From contig JBCCGR010000061.1 in the NCBI GenBank assembly GCA_039029195.1, positions 1 through 25,184 of the forward strand: a stretch of DNA of 25,184 bases, in the 5' to 3' direction. This DNA comes from JBCCGR01 sp039029195 (lineage in GTDB: Bacteria > Pseudomonadota > Alphaproteobacteria > Rhizobiales > Rhizobiaceae). This document shows, in pieces, positions 16,044 through 23,998 of the stretch. Within the stretch, counting starts at the first letter, position 1. Every line of letters starts with the position of its first letter. A model generated the notes under the pieces. The model was not told where the DNA came from. It saw nothing but the letters and a program-made list of their open reading frames with translations, and made no database searches. A program made the translations under genes and the position numbers.

Positions 16044-16538
16044 CTAGTTCCGGCCCAGATTTGGTGTGACAGGGCCGGTGGCGGCGCCAAGAATCTGGCC
16101 AATGAAGGTGGTGTCCTTCCCGCCGGTTGGCGTGGTGCGGGAAATATAGTCAAACACCTTACCGTCTTTCAGCCCGTAATTGGCGATCTGGGAAACAGTA
16201 TCGTCAGAGGCAAAATACACCGCCAGCACTTTCTGATCGACCACTTTGGCGTTCATGAATGCGGCGGTCCGCTTCTTCACCTGAGAAATATAATAGTAGG
16301 TTTCTGATCCCGGTTCGCCTGACTGGGTAGATGGTGTGCCCAGCGACAAAAGAACCTGTTCCCGCGACGAACCGATGGGCACCAGATCCAAGGTCTGCTG
16401 ATCAGCCTGATACCCGTGCGACAGCGTCTGCGACGTGCCATTGCATGCCGACAATCCCATGCCCGCAACCAAAAGCAATGATCCGGCGAACGCCAGTCGC
16501 TTAAGTGATGCAGTACGATCAAAACGGTTTTCAGACAT
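16044..16538 (-). CDS. bamE: outer membrane protein assembly factor BamE (SmpA/OmlA family)
   Basis: A 164-residue lipoprotein. The signal peptide ends in LSAC with the lipidated cysteine at residue 32. The core after it carries the BamE-type fold: YQADQQTLDLVPIGSSREQVLLSLGTPS, then the beta strand ETYYYISQVKKR, matching the SmpA/OmlA domain in which a helix pair precedes a three-stranded sheet. BamE stabilises the BAM complex, which inserts beta-barrel proteins into the outer membrane. The C-terminal tail after about residue 130 is low in conservation signals. ATG 16538 is preferred over in-frame upstream codons (up to 16571) because it gives a signal peptide of normal length. It is transcribed away from the cytochrome c chaperone gene, the usual arrangement in Hyphomicrobiales. 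Confidence 0.88.
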   Translation of the reverse strand: MSENRFDRTASLKRLAFAGSLLLVAGMGLSACNGTSQTLSHGYQADQQTLDLVPIGSSREQVLLSLGTPSTQSGEPGSETYYYISQVKKRTAAFMNAKVVDQKVLAVYFASDDTVSQIANYGLKDGKVFDYISRTTPTGGKDTTFIGQILGAATGPVTPNLGRN

Positions 16539-16681
16539 GGGGGTTTCCATCAATTGTCGCGCAAAGGCCATAAATCAGTGCCTTGCGTCAATCAAGACCA
16601 GTGTTTAGAGCAGCCTTAAGACAGGCTGGAGATTTGGCCCAACGACATTTACGTGAAGCCGAAATCCTGAAGATCCAAACA

Positions 16682-17251
16682 ATGCTCAACACCATCTTTA
16701 ACTTCTTGCTGGGGCGCGGCAAAAGCCACTCGATCCCGCGCCATGTTCCGCACGCCCTTTATGGCGCAGTTGTGGCACAGGCGCGATTGCCCGCCCTTTT
16801 TGAAAACCACCGCCTGCCCGACACCTACAATGGTCGTTTCGACGTGATGCTTTTGCATCTGTTTTTGTTGTCTCATCGCCTGAAAGGGGAAGATGCAAAA
16901 TCGCATGAACTCTCGCAGCAGGTGTTCGACCTTTTCCTGGACGATATGGATCGCACCATGAGAGAGCAGGGCGTGGGTGACGTTTCTGTACCCAAACGGC
17001 TGAAAAAAATGTCTCGCGCCTTTTATGGGCGTATTGGTGCCTATGAAGCTGCCTTGGACCAAGAGAATGCAGCTGAACTTGCCGACAGTTTGAACCGGAA
17101 CATCTATGTGAAATCTCCGGACGAAGCTGCTGCCACCGGACTGGCGAACTATATGATTGCTTGCAAACACCATTTGTCCCGGATCGCACGCGAGGCGTTC
17201 ATGCGCGGCGAACTGAGCTGGCCGAATGTTGGTGAAGAGAGTGCCGGGTAA
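16682..17251 (+). CDS. ubiquinol-cytochrome c chaperone family protein (Cbp3-like)
   Basis: A 189-residue protein related to mitochondrial Cbp3/UQCC1, which assists assembly of cytochrome b in the bc1 complex. Conserved features visible are the opening ALYGAVVAQARLPALFENHRLPDTYNGRFDVMLLHLFLLSHRLKGE (in parts: ALYGAVVAQAR, LPDTYNGRFD, HRLKGE), the DLFLDDMDRTMREQGVGDVSVPKRLKKMSRAFYGR region and a final ANYMIACKHHL helix. No signal peptide or membrane helix is seen, which fits a cytoplasmic or membrane-peripheral factor. ATG 16682 is chosen because homologues start close to this point; an in-frame TTG at 16583 would add 33 residues without family resemblance. The stop is 2 bp from the DUF177 start, indicating coupled translation. 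Confidence 0.85.
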   Translation: MLNTIFNFLLGRGKSHSIPRHVPHALYGAVVAQARLPALFENHRLPDTYNGRFDVMLLHLFLLSHRLKGEDAKSHELSQQVFDLFLDDMDRTMREQGVGDVSVPKRLKKMSRAFYGRIGAYEAALDQENAAELADSLNRNIYVKSPDEAAATGLANYMIACKHHLSRIAREAFMRGELSWPNVGEESAG

Positions 17252-17253
17252 GC

Positions 17254-17850
17254 ATGACAAATTCCGACAAAGCGATCTCCGGTCCAATCGACCTCAAACT
17301 TGCCGTTGGCCGGTTAAAGCCTTCCGCCACCGTGGTTAAATATGAGGCCTCAGTTGATGATCGAGAGAACATTGCAAACCTGATTGAGCTTGAAAACGTA
17401 AAGCGGTTCAGCGCCGCTGTGGAGGCCTCCCGCTGGCGCAAGGATGGTGCTCAACTTGCGCTCTCGATCTCTGTCGACATCACCCAATCCTGTGTTGCAA
17501 CCGGTGACCCGGTGGAAGAAGTGGTCGAAGCCGAATCCGAGCTGAAATTCCTGCCCGCCGATGGGCGGCACAAATCATCGGGCAGTGCCAAGGACTACGA
17601 TCACCTGCCGAATTTTGATGTCAGCATGACCGGGGAGATCGACGCGGACGACCCACCCGAGGAATTTTTTGGTGATTCCATCGATCTGGGGGCAGTTCTG
17701 CTGGAACTGTTTTCAATTTCCATTGATCCATTTCCGCGATCACCCGATGCGCCGGAAGACGCAATTGCACGCGAACTCACAACGCCTGAAGAGGAGGACG
17801 CCTCGCCATTTGCCGCGCTCAAAGCGTTGAAATCCAGCGCCGACGAGTGA
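17254..17850 (+). CDS. DUF177 / YceD family protein
   Basis: A 198-residue acidic protein of the DUF177 (YceD) family. The central segment VDITQSCVATGDPVEEVVEAESELKF carries the conserved Cys and the CV.T..P pattern typical of the family. YceD proteins have been linked to 23S rRNA metabolism and ribosome assembly; in many bacteria the gene is followed by rpmF (L32). Here rpmF is absent and plsX follows after 86 bp, as usual in Hyphomicrobiales. The C-terminus (PFAALKALK) also fits, as PFA.L..LK is the family's closing motif. It begins 2 bp after the chaperone stop, so it shares that transcript. Confidence 0.88.
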   Translation: MTNSDKAISGPIDLKLAVGRLKPSATVVKYEASVDDRENIANLIELENVKRFSAAVEASRWRKDGAQLALSISVDITQSCVATGDPVEEVVEAESELKFLPADGRHKSSGSAKDYDHLPNFDVSMTGEIDADDPPEEFFGDSIDLGAVLLELFSISIDPFPRSPDAPEDAIARELTTPEEEDASPFAALKALKSSADE

Positions 17851-17936
17851 TCAGCCTTATGACAATTAACAGCTATTTTTCGCTGGCAGACGGCCTCTTG
17901 TGGTCATCTTTCCGAAACTGATTTACAGGAAAGCGC

Positions 17937-19004
17937 ATGGCAGGCGGAATAACCATTTCTCTGGACGTAATGGGCGGTGATGTCGGGCCACCGGTCACAT
18001 TGCCGGGCGCAGACCTGTCTCTGCTGCGCCACCCTGATATCCGTTATCAGCTGTTCGGCGACGAAGCTGCCATTCGTCAGGAACTGGAAGCGCTGCCGCG
18101 CCTTAAGGCGGCTTCAGAAATTCACCACTGCGATATCTCCATCGCCATGGACGACAAGCCGAGCCAGGCTCTGCGGCGCGGGCGCTGGAAATCCGGCATG
18201 TGGCGCTCCATCGAAGCGGTAAAAAACGGCGATGCCGATGCTGTAATCTCCGCCGGAAACACCGGCGCACTGTTTGCGATGGCCCGGTTTTGTCTGCGCA
18301 CCATGAGCGGCATTGAACGCCCGGCCCTGGCTGCCATCTGGCCCACACTGCGCGGCGAGAGCATCGTTCTCGACGTGGGTGCGACGATTGATGTGGAAGA
18401 TCACCACCTTGTCGAGTTTGCGTTGATGGGGGCGGCAATGGCTCGTGCGCTGTTCGATCTTGATCGCCCTTCGGTTGGCCTCCTCAACATTGGTGTCGAA
18501 GAGGTCAAGGGCCTCGACCGTGTGCGGCTCGCAGGAAACATATTGCGTGAAGCAAACCTGCCAGCCCTGAATTACTCCGGCTTTGTTGAAGGCGATGATC
18601 TCGGCAAGGGGACCGTCGATGTTGTGGTCACCGAAGGCTTTTCCGGCAACATCGCACTGAAAACAGCTGAGGGCACCGCACGCCAGATCAGCGAATATCT
18701 GCGGGCCGCCATGTCCCGCACAATCCTTGCCCGCATCGGATATCTGTTTGCCCAACAGGCGTTCAACCGGCTGCGGGAAAAGATGGATCCACGCAAGGTC
18801 AATGGTGGCGTTTTCCTCGGCCTCAACGGTGTTGTGATCAAAAGCCATGGCGGCACAGATGCAGAAGGTTTTGCAAGTGCCATTGATCTTGGCTACGACA
18901 TGGTGCGCAATAATCTGCAACGCAAAATCGCCAGCGACCTCGACCACTTTACCTCCCGGGAAGAGGTGCAGGATCCGGGCAATGCAGAACAAAAAGACGG
19001 GTAG
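17937..19004 (+). CDS. plsX: phosphate acyltransferase PlsX
   Basis: A 355-residue soluble or membrane-peripheral enzyme that makes acyl-phosphate from acyl-ACP, the first step of phospholipid synthesis via PlsY. Family motifs are ISLDVMGGDVGP at residues 5-16, AVISAGNTGALFAMA, LDVGATIDVEDHHLVEFALMG, LLNIGVEEVKG, YSGFVEGDDLGKGTVDVVVTEGFSGNIALKT (in parts) and a C-terminal NGVVIKSHGG. Length is normal. The ATG at 17937 has AGGAAAG 5 bp upstream. fabH follows after 12 bp, the near-universal plsX-fabH pair, so both steps of fatty-acid and phospholipid initiation are expressed together. Confidence 0.96.
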   Translation: MAGGITISLDVMGGDVGPPVTLPGADLSLLRHPDIRYQLFGDEAAIRQELEALPRLKAASEIHHCDISIAMDDKPSQALRRGRWKSGMWRSIEAVKNGDADAVISAGNTGALFAMARFCLRTMSGIERPALAAIWPTLRGESIVLDVGATIDVEDHHLVEFALMGAAMARALFDLDRPSVGLLNIGVEEVKGLDRVRLAGNILREANLPALNYSGFVEGDDLGKGTVDVVVTEGFSGNIALKTAEGTARQISEYLRAAMSRTILARIGYLFAQQAFNRLREKMDPRKVNGGVFLGLNGVVIKSHGGTDAEGFASAIDLGYDMVRNNLQRKIASDLDHFTSREEVQDPGNAEQKDG

Positions 19005-19016
19005 AATCAACACGCC

Positions 19017-19988
19017 ATGCTGCGATCAGTCGTAACGGGAATTGGTGCTTTTGCGCCTGAGAACATTGTCACAAATGCAGATCTCGCAGAACGGATCGAG
19101 ACATCGGATGACTGGATCGTGCAGCGCACCGGCATTCGCCAGCGCCACATTGCTGCGGATGATGAAACCACCGCTGATCTGGCGGAAAAGGCAGCGAGGG
19201 CAGCGCTCGATAATGCCGGTCTGACCGCCGCTGATATTGATCTCATTGTTTTGGCGACGTCCACACCCAACAACACGTTTCCCGCAACAGCGGTGGAAGT
19301 GCAGCATCGCTTGGGTATGAGCCACGGGTCTGCCTTCGACGTTCAGGCGGTTTGTTCCGGATTCATCTTCGCGCTCACGACGGCTGATCTTTATGTCAAA
19401 TCCGGCCAAGCACGGCGGGCTCTTGTTATCGGCGCTGAGACTTTTTCCCGAATTCTTGATTGGGAAGATCGCACCACCTGTGTGCTTTTCGGCGATGGTG
19501 CGGGCGCGCTGGTTCTGGAAGCACAGGAAGGCGTCGGCCTGACGGCAGATCGTGGTGTCCTGTCTTCCCATCTTCGCTCAGATGGCAGCCACAAAGACAA
19601 GCTTTACGTCGATGGTGGCCCGTCCTCGACCGGCACCGTTGGCCACCTCAGAATGCAGGGGCGGGAGGTGTTCAAGCACGCCGTCGGCATGATCACGGAT
19701 GTGATTGAGGCTGCATTCGATGCGACTGGCACAAGTGCCGACGATATCGACTGGTTCGTGCCGCATCAGGCCAATAAACGCATCATTGATGCCTCAGCCA
19801 AAAAGCTGAATATCGCGCCGGACAAGGTGGTGATCACCGTCGGCCAGCATGGCAACACATCTGCTGCGTCCATTCCATTGGCACTCACCACGGCGGTCAA
19901 GGATGGGCGCATCAAGGAAGGTGATCTGATCCTTCTGGAAGCCATGGGTGGTGGCTTCACCTGGGGTGCTGTTTTGGTGCGTTGGTGA
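19017..19988 (+). CDS. fabH: beta-ketoacyl-ACP synthase III (FabH)
   Basis: A 323-residue thiolase-fold enzyme that condenses acetyl-CoA with malonyl-ACP to start fatty-acid synthesis. The catalytic triad is complete: Cys113 in QAVCSGF, His250 in VPHQANKRI and Asn280 in GQHGNTSAAS. The GMGGGFTWG-type loop near the C-terminus (EAMGGGFTWGAVLVRW) is also in place. The size agrees with the E. coli enzyme (317). The ATG at 19017 has no strong ribosome site, which suggests translation coupled to plsX just upstream. The gene is followed by a 240-bp gap before ihfA. Confidence 0.97.
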   Translation: MLRSVVTGIGAFAPENIVTNADLAERIETSDDWIVQRTGIRQRHIAADDETTADLAEKAARAALDNAGLTAADIDLIVLATSTPNNTFPATAVEVQHRLGMSHGSAFDVQAVCSGFIFALTTADLYVKSGQARRALVIGAETFSRILDWEDRTTCVLFGDGAGALVLEAQEGVGLTADRGVLSSHLRSDGSHKDKLYVDGGPSSTGTVGHLRMQGREVFKHAVGMITDVIEAAFDATGTSADDIDWFVPHQANKRIIDASAKKLNIAPDKVVITVGQHGNTSAASIPLALTTAVKDGRIKEGDLILLEAMGGGFTWGAVLVRW

Positions 19989-20092
19989 GATTTTGGGCCA
20001 ATTAGAGCGGATATTGCGCAATTTGCGGCAATTTAAGCGGAAATCTTAGGGCTTCGTTGACGAAACAACGGTTCCGGTTAAAAAGAAACATT

Positions 20093-20105
20093 GAACTGAT
20101 TGATA
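20093..20105 (-). promoter_or_regulatory. candidate IHF binding site upstream of ihfA (distal)
   Basis: Read on the minus strand the 13-mer TATCAATCAGTTC matches the IHF consensus WATCAANNNNTTR at 12 of 13 positions, only the last base differing. It lies about 125 bp upstream of the ihfA start in an AT-rich stretch. A second near-match on the other strand lies 39 bp downstream. Function is inferred from the known autoregulation of ihfA in E. coli. Confidence 0.35.
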
Positions 20106-20131
20106 AAATTGGTCACGATATAACCACAGAC

Positions 20132-20144
20132 AATCAGGCAATTG
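20132..20144 (+). promoter_or_regulatory. candidate IHF binding site upstream of ihfA (proximal)
   Basis: The 13-mer AATCAGGCAATTG matches WATCAANNNNTTR at 12 of 13 positions, with G in place of the sixth-base A. It lies about 85 bp before the ihfA start. Short degenerate motifs of this kind arise by chance, so the two sites together count for more than either alone. Confidence 0.33.
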
Positions 20145-20229
20145 ACCCGGGAAGAGGGATTGCCCTAAGGTTGCAATAGGACGGCCTGGAGGGGACAACA
20201 GGTTGTATGCGGAGAGGCAGGGACGGGAA

Positions 20230-20535
20230 ATGTCAGGCAAAACGCTAACTCGCGCTGACCTGTGTGAAGCTGTGTATCAGAAGGTCGGACTGTCGAGAAC
20301 GGAATCTGCCGATCTTGTGGAAATGGTACTGGAAGAGATTTGCGACGCTGTCGTCCGAGGAGATTCAGTCAAGCTCTCTTCTTTTGGATCGTTCCTAGTT
20401 CGCAACAAGAATGAGCGGATCGGTCGCAATCCCAAAACGGGTGAAGAAGTGCCGATTACCCCACGCCGCGTGATGGTTTTCAAACCGTCCAACGTGCTTA
20501 AAAATCGTGTGCTGAACGGCAACAAGGGCAATTAA
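20230..20535 (+). CDS. ihfA: integration host factor alpha subunit
   Basis: A 101-residue HU/IHF-fold DNA-bending protein. The helical body is LTRADLCEAVYQKVGLSRTESADLV..., then the strand SVKLSSFGSFLVRNKNERIGRNPKTGEEVPITPRR (read in parts: VKLSSFGSF, IGRNPKTGEEVPI), in which the proline of RNPKTG is the residue that wedges into the DNA kink. LTR at the start and the length identify the alpha rather than the beta subunit. ATG 20230 is used because GGGACGGGAA precedes it closely; an in-frame TTG at 20203 adds nine residues with no family counterpart. It forms a heterodimer with IhfB, encoded elsewhere, and acts in recombination, replication and promoter architecture. It sits between fabH and a merR gene, the typical alphaproteobacterial order. 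Confidence 0.95.
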   Translation: MSGKTLTRADLCEAVYQKVGLSRTESADLVEMVLEEICDAVVRGDSVKLSSFGSFLVRNKNERIGRNPKTGEEVPITPRRVMVFKPSNVLKNRVLNGNKGN

Positions 20536-20541
20536 GCCCTC

Positions 20542-20567
20542 CCAAACAACCTTCGTTTGGTTTGCTG
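20542..20567 (+). terminator. weak possible terminator after ihfA
   Basis: CCAAAC (20542-20547) and GTTTGG (20555-20560) form a 6-bp stem with a 7-nt loop, seven bases after the ihfA stop, followed by TTTGCTG. The stem is AT-rich and the T tract short, so at best it attenuates read-through into the merR gene. Confidence 0.3.
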
Positions 20568-20691
20568 CATTGCGTCGACGCAAGTCGGCGCGCGGATGCT
20601 CCGATTTTCCGCTTGATCAATCCTTGTACGAGCGGCTCTACTGAGTCAGATTCGTCCTGGTTGAAGGGGCGTGGTCCCTGGGGAGGATGAA

Positions 20692-21228
20692 TTGAATAAA
20701 AGCGCAGATGCCTTTCGCACCATCTCCGAAGTGGCGGATGATCTTGACCTCCCGCAACATGTGTTGCGGTTTTGGGAAACCAAATTTTCGCAGATCAAGC
20801 CCATGAAGCGCGGCGGTGGTCGCCGGTACTATCGCCCGGATGATATCGATCTTCTAAAGGGTATCCGCCATTTGCTTTATTCGGAAGGTTACACGATCAA
20901 GGGCGTGCAGCGCATTTTGAAAGAGCGTGGCAACCGGTTCGTGATGGCGATCGGGACCGGACAGTCGACCGCTGATTTTGATCCGGTTCCTGAGCCAGGC
21001 CTGCCGCCACAGCCACAGGCGGGGTTTGCAGAGGCGGCCCCAGAAACGATCCCAGAAGCAGTCCAGGAGCCAGCCCAGTCGGGAGGGGTGCTTGGCCGTT
21101 TGTTGGGGGATCGACGCGCGTCGGGTGAACCCGCCGCACCAGTGATTTCAAATGAGCAACGTGATCGCTTGCAGGCCACGCTGATGGAACTGCTTGAGTG
21201 CAAGCGATTGCTGGATCAGGTACGATAG
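20692..21228 (+). CDS. MerR family transcriptional regulator
   Basis: A 178-residue protein whose first about 80 residues are a MerR-type winged helix: FRTISEVADDLDLPQHVLRFWETKF, then a wing with GGGRRYYRPDDIDLL and the helix KGIRHLLYSEGYTIKGVQRIL. The next about 60 residues are a proline-, glutamate- and alanine-rich linker, followed by a short C-terminal helix ERDRLQATLMELLECKRLLDQV likely used for dimerisation. No metal-binding cysteine cluster is present, so it is not a metal sensor of the classic MerR kind. TTG 20692 is chosen as start because GGGAGG lies 5 bp upstream; a GTG at 20671 is the alternative. This gene downstream of ihfA is conserved in alphaproteobacteria. The stop is 6 bp from the converging glycerophosphodiesterase stop. 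Confidence 0.88.
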   Translation: MNKSADAFRTISEVADDLDLPQHVLRFWETKFSQIKPMKRGGGRRYYRPDDIDLLKGIRHLLYSEGYTIKGVQRILKERGNRFVMAIGTGQSTADFDPVPEPGLPPQPQAGFAEAAPETIPEAVQEPAQSGGVLGRLLGDRRASGEPAAPVISNEQRDRLQATLMELLECKRLLDQVR

Positions 21229-21234
21229 AGCGAC

Positions 21235-22218
21235 CTAAGGCTCAATCGGAGTCGGCTTGGGAATTGACAATCCCGCTTCCTCCATCACCGTACGCAATCG
21301 ATCCGGGTAGTCAGTGATGATGCCGTCAACACCGACTTGAATGAGCCTCCGCATGTCGGCTGGGTCATTCACAGTCCAGGGGATCACTTTCAAACCAATA
21401 TCCTGTGCCGCCTTTATCCGGGTCGGAGTGAGATCGCGATGAAACGGCGACCAAACGCCGCCACCAGCCGCTTTGATCATGGCCGGAACCGACCCTTGAA
21501 AATCCGAGAGCTTGAATCCAGCGGCCCAGGGAGAGGGGCCGTTTTCATCGTCTGCCACATTGTTCAGCCAATCCTGTTCCGCTGTCAGATAGACCGTCTG
21601 GATGGATGGATCGAGGCGCTGAATTTCCTGTAGTGAGCGCCAGTCGAAGGATTGAACGGTGACCCGGGATTGCAAATTTCGCGATGCTATGAGCTGATGC
21701 AGCGCTGCTGCAAAAGCCTGAGGTGTTGCCGTTGTAGCGGGCTTGGTTGGGTTGATTTTGGTTTCGATGTTGAAGCGAACCATTGTGTTCGTCGCCCTCT
21801 CGGCAAGATCAAACACCTCCGACAGTGTGGGCAGTGACGTGCCATCAACCGACAACTGGTCTGGGAAGCGCTCCGCCGTTTTTGAACCCTGTTTCAGCCG
21901 TCCCACGTCATAAGATTTGAGTTCTTTCATCGATGTTGACTTGATCAACACTGGCGCATTGATCCAGCGTCCATCTTTGGTTCGTGTGAGATCAGGATTG
22001 AGAGCAGGGTCGTGCGAAACCACCAGCACGCCATCGCTCGTCAGGCCAACATCCAATTCGAGAGTAGTGACTCCAACACTGAGCGCGCCGGCGAAACCGG
22101 GGAGCGTGTTTTCCGGCATCAGACCGCGGGCGCCGCGGTGTCCCTGCAGATCAAATGCCGTGGCTGCACCACCTGAAAATGTCAGAACAAGTGCTGCGAT
22201 CGCTGCGCGAAATATCAT
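21235..22218 (-). CDS. secreted glycerophosphodiester phosphodiesterase
   Basis: A 327-residue periplasmic enzyme of the GDPD family (TIM barrel), which splits glycerophosphodiesters into glycerol-3-phosphate and an alcohol. The signal peptide ends in ATA near residue 21. Catalytic and metal residues are visible: His27-Arg28 in GHRGARG, Glu36-Asn37, Glu54 and Asp56 in LELDVGLTSDG, and His69 in SHDP. The closing IIPWTVNDPADM and VDGIITDYPDRL motifs (VIPWTVND, GVDGIITDYP) are also typical. ATG 22218 is chosen because AGGTGG lies 7 bp upstream and it gives a normal signal peptide; in-frame codons up to 22275 do not. No glpT or ugp transporter gene accompanies it. The alternative, a sphingomyelinase-like GDPD, is less likely. 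Confidence 0.92.
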   Translation of the reverse strand: MIFRAAIAALVLTFSGGAATAFDLQGHRGARGLMPENTLPGFAGALSVGVTTLELDVGLTSDGVLVVSHDPALNPDLTRTKDGRWINAPVLIKSTSMKELKSYDVGRLKQGSKTAERFPDQLSVDGTSLPTLSEVFDLAERATNTMVRFNIETKINPTKPATTATPQAFAAALHQLIASRNLQSRVTVQSFDWRSLQEIQRLDPSIQTVYLTAEQDWLNNVADDENGPSPWAAGFKLSDFQGSVPAMIKAAGGGVWSPFHRDLTPTRIKAAQDIGLKVIPWTVNDPADMRRLIQVGVDGIITDYPDRLRTVMEEAGLSIPKPTPIEP

Positions 22219-22495
22219 CCAAAGTCCACCTTTTGTTTCCACCTGAGAAGCTGGCCGGCGCAAGCAATAAAGCAATTGGCGTCGCGGTGCTACGCGAGAG
22301 CACCGCTGTATGGATTTTCGAAACGACGCCTCATCAAGTGAAATTTAATCCATTTGAACAATGGTTTGAGTGAAATTGGCCTAAACTGACTGTGCTGGGC
22401 GCGCAAAAGAACGGAAATGGGGCTCAATTCCCACTCTCCCAACGCCCCGTGAATAGTTCAATCAGGTAAGTTCGTCCGGTATCCAGTCTGAGTTA

Positions 22496-23416
22496 ATGCG
22501 TTCTCCCATCCGACATCTTGCAGCAATCAGCACAGCCATTGCGCTGGGAACCGCGCTGACCGCCAATGCCATGGCAACCAGCGCAAAGCTGTTCAAATCG
22601 CCGGAAATACTCATTCTTGGCGATTCCCAGCTTAGTTTTGGGTCGGGACCAGCGTTCCTGGAATTTTTTCAAAACATCAAGTCCCACTGCAAGCCAAACC
22701 CGCATCAGGCACGTGATCTGCGAAAGCTGGGCAATATGTCCGTTGGCATCATTGGGGTACGGTCAACGTCGCTTCATTCATGGGCCGCACGGAAAGGGCG
22801 CAAGAAGGATAAAATCTGCAAGGTCGACAGGCGTTGGAAGAAAAACGCCGGTTCGTTCGGCATCGTGAACCCCACGCGCAACAAATATGTGCAGATCGGG
22901 AAGGGGGAAGAGTATCAGTTTTGTGAAAAAGACAAGTCGGCCTTTGAGGCCATGTTTTCGAGTAACTATTACGCCCCCAAACTTCTCATCATGTCCTTTT
23001 TGGGAAACGCTGCCGGGCGCTGGGCGGGCAGCAAGAAAAACGCAATCAAGGATGTCGAAAAGACGATGGCGCATATTCCAAAGAATATGCCTTGTATCTT
23101 CATGACAACCGCGCCGGCCTACAAAAAGCGCATTGTAAAGCTGCGGTTGAAGGCTCAGGCCAACATCAAGATGGCCTTTCGTCAGACTGGCAGCCGTTGC
23201 AGCTTCGTGGAAGGCACAACACCGGAAACGGTTGCCGCCAATGTGGGGAACAAAGATTTCTTCCGCCGCAAGCGATCAGGACGGGTGAAAGATCCCTATC
23301 ATCCCAACGAAAAGGCCGCGAAGAAGTTCTTTGACGTGGAAATGAACCACATCTGTCAGGCCGTGTTTAACCAGCTCCGCGACATCACCTATTCGAACTG
23401 GCAGTTGCGACGATAG
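22496..23416 (+). CDS. secreted SGNH/GDSL-hydrolase-like protein
   Basis: A 306-residue exported protein with a signal peptide (hydrophobic residues 8-22, likely cleavage after AMA near residue 27). The SGNH hydrolase blocks can be recognised: GDSQ with Ser44 as nucleophile, a possible block III at Gly170-Asn171 (SFLGNAAG), and block V DPYHPN with Asp266 and His269. Members cleave esters of sugars, lipids or peptidoglycan; the true substrate here is unknown. The mature protein is unusually rich in lysine and arginine and contains six or so cysteines (for instance SHCKPN, KICKV, FCEKD, MPCIF, RCSF, HICQ), which suggests disulfides in the periplasm. The start ATG at 22496 has a weak ribosome site. 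It runs divergently from the GDPD gene across 277 bp. Confidence 0.72.
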   Translation: MRSPIRHLAAISTAIALGTALTANAMATSAKLFKSPEILILGDSQLSFGSGPAFLEFFQNIKSHCKPNPHQARDLRKLGNMSVGIIGVRSTSLHSWAARKGRKKDKICKVDRRWKKNAGSFGIVNPTRNKYVQIGKGEEYQFCEKDKSAFEAMFSSNYYAPKLLIMSFLGNAAGRWAGSKKNAIKDVEKTMAHIPKNMPCIFMTTAPAYKKRIVKLRLKAQANIKMAFRQTGSRCSFVEGTTPETVAANVGNKDFFRRKRSGRVKDPYHPNEKAAKKFFDVEMNHICQAVFNQLRDITYSNWQLRR

Positions 23417-23592
23417 CTTTTGTCCAACGGGCAGCGCCTCTTCCTGCTTACCTCACCCGTCTCACACCAAAGCGTGAAAATCGGTGTGGTGTAGTTGCAT
23501 TGATGTTTTGCTCACACTCCAACATTTCTGGAACGCGCACAGCAGCATATCGCGTGCACACCCGAATTTGGTTCCGCTTCAGGAGAATGAGC

Positions 23593-23976
23593 ATGATCTT
23601 CAAACATTTCACCTCCGTGGTTGCATTGGTCGCAGCCCTGTTTATCGCGTCCACTGGCCTGTCGACGGCTCAGACGCTCAAGAAAGGCAATTTCTCTGGC
23701 GCCAGCGGCGTTTCGACCTCAGGCGGTGTCAGCATCGTGAAAAAGGGAAACAAGGCTCAGATCGTTATTTCTGGAAACTTCAAAACCAGACGCGGCCCAG
23801 GTCTTTACGTGTATCTCGGCAATGGTTCGCCGTCGAAAAACATCGGCAAGCTGCGTGCGATCAAAGGCGGTCAGTCCTACGCGCTACCTGCCTCTGTCGA
23901 CATCTCGAAATACAAAAACGTCTACATCTATTGTAAGCCGTTCAGAAAGACATTTGGTAAGGCCAGCCTGCGCTAA
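23593..23976 (+). CDS. secreted DM13-domain protein
   Basis: A 127-residue exported protein: signal peptide MIFKHFTSVVALVAALFIA, cleavage likely near residue 25-27, then a single DM13 domain from GNFSGASGVSTSGGVSIV through GPGLYVYLG and SKYKNVYIYCKPF to the C-terminus. The DM13 domain is predicted to have a redox or electron-transfer role around a conserved cysteine, here Cys114 in IYCKPF; this is family knowledge and prediction. ATG 23593 is preferred because AGGAG lies 7 bp upstream, whereas ATG 23587 sits too close to it, and codons further upstream lack any ribosome site. A strong terminator follows at 23999. Nothing in the neighbourhood identifies a partner. Confidence 0.85.
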   Translation: MIFKHFTSVVALVAALFIASTGLSTAQTLKKGNFSGASGVSTSGGVSIVKKGNKAQIVISGNFKTRRGPGLYVYLGNGSPSKNIGKLRAIKGGQSYALPASVDISKYKNVYIYCKPFRKTFGKASLR

Positions 23977-23998
23977 GTCGCTCGGTCCAAAATCCAAT

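Noticed and set aside
18114..19013. 299-residue open frame on the minus strand
   Set aside because: It is antisense to plsX and mirrors its codon bias; no family resemblance.
23463..23488. Hairpin CACACC/GGTGTG after the SGNH-like gene
   Set aside because: The 6-bp stem with a 14-nt loop lacks a T tract and is too weak to call a terminator or a regulatory RNA.
23525..23560. EcfG-type (GGAAC-N16/17-CGTT) promoter before the DM13 gene
   Set aside because: GGAAC is present, but the second half reads CGTG at 18-bp spacing, so neither sequence nor spacing fits well enough.
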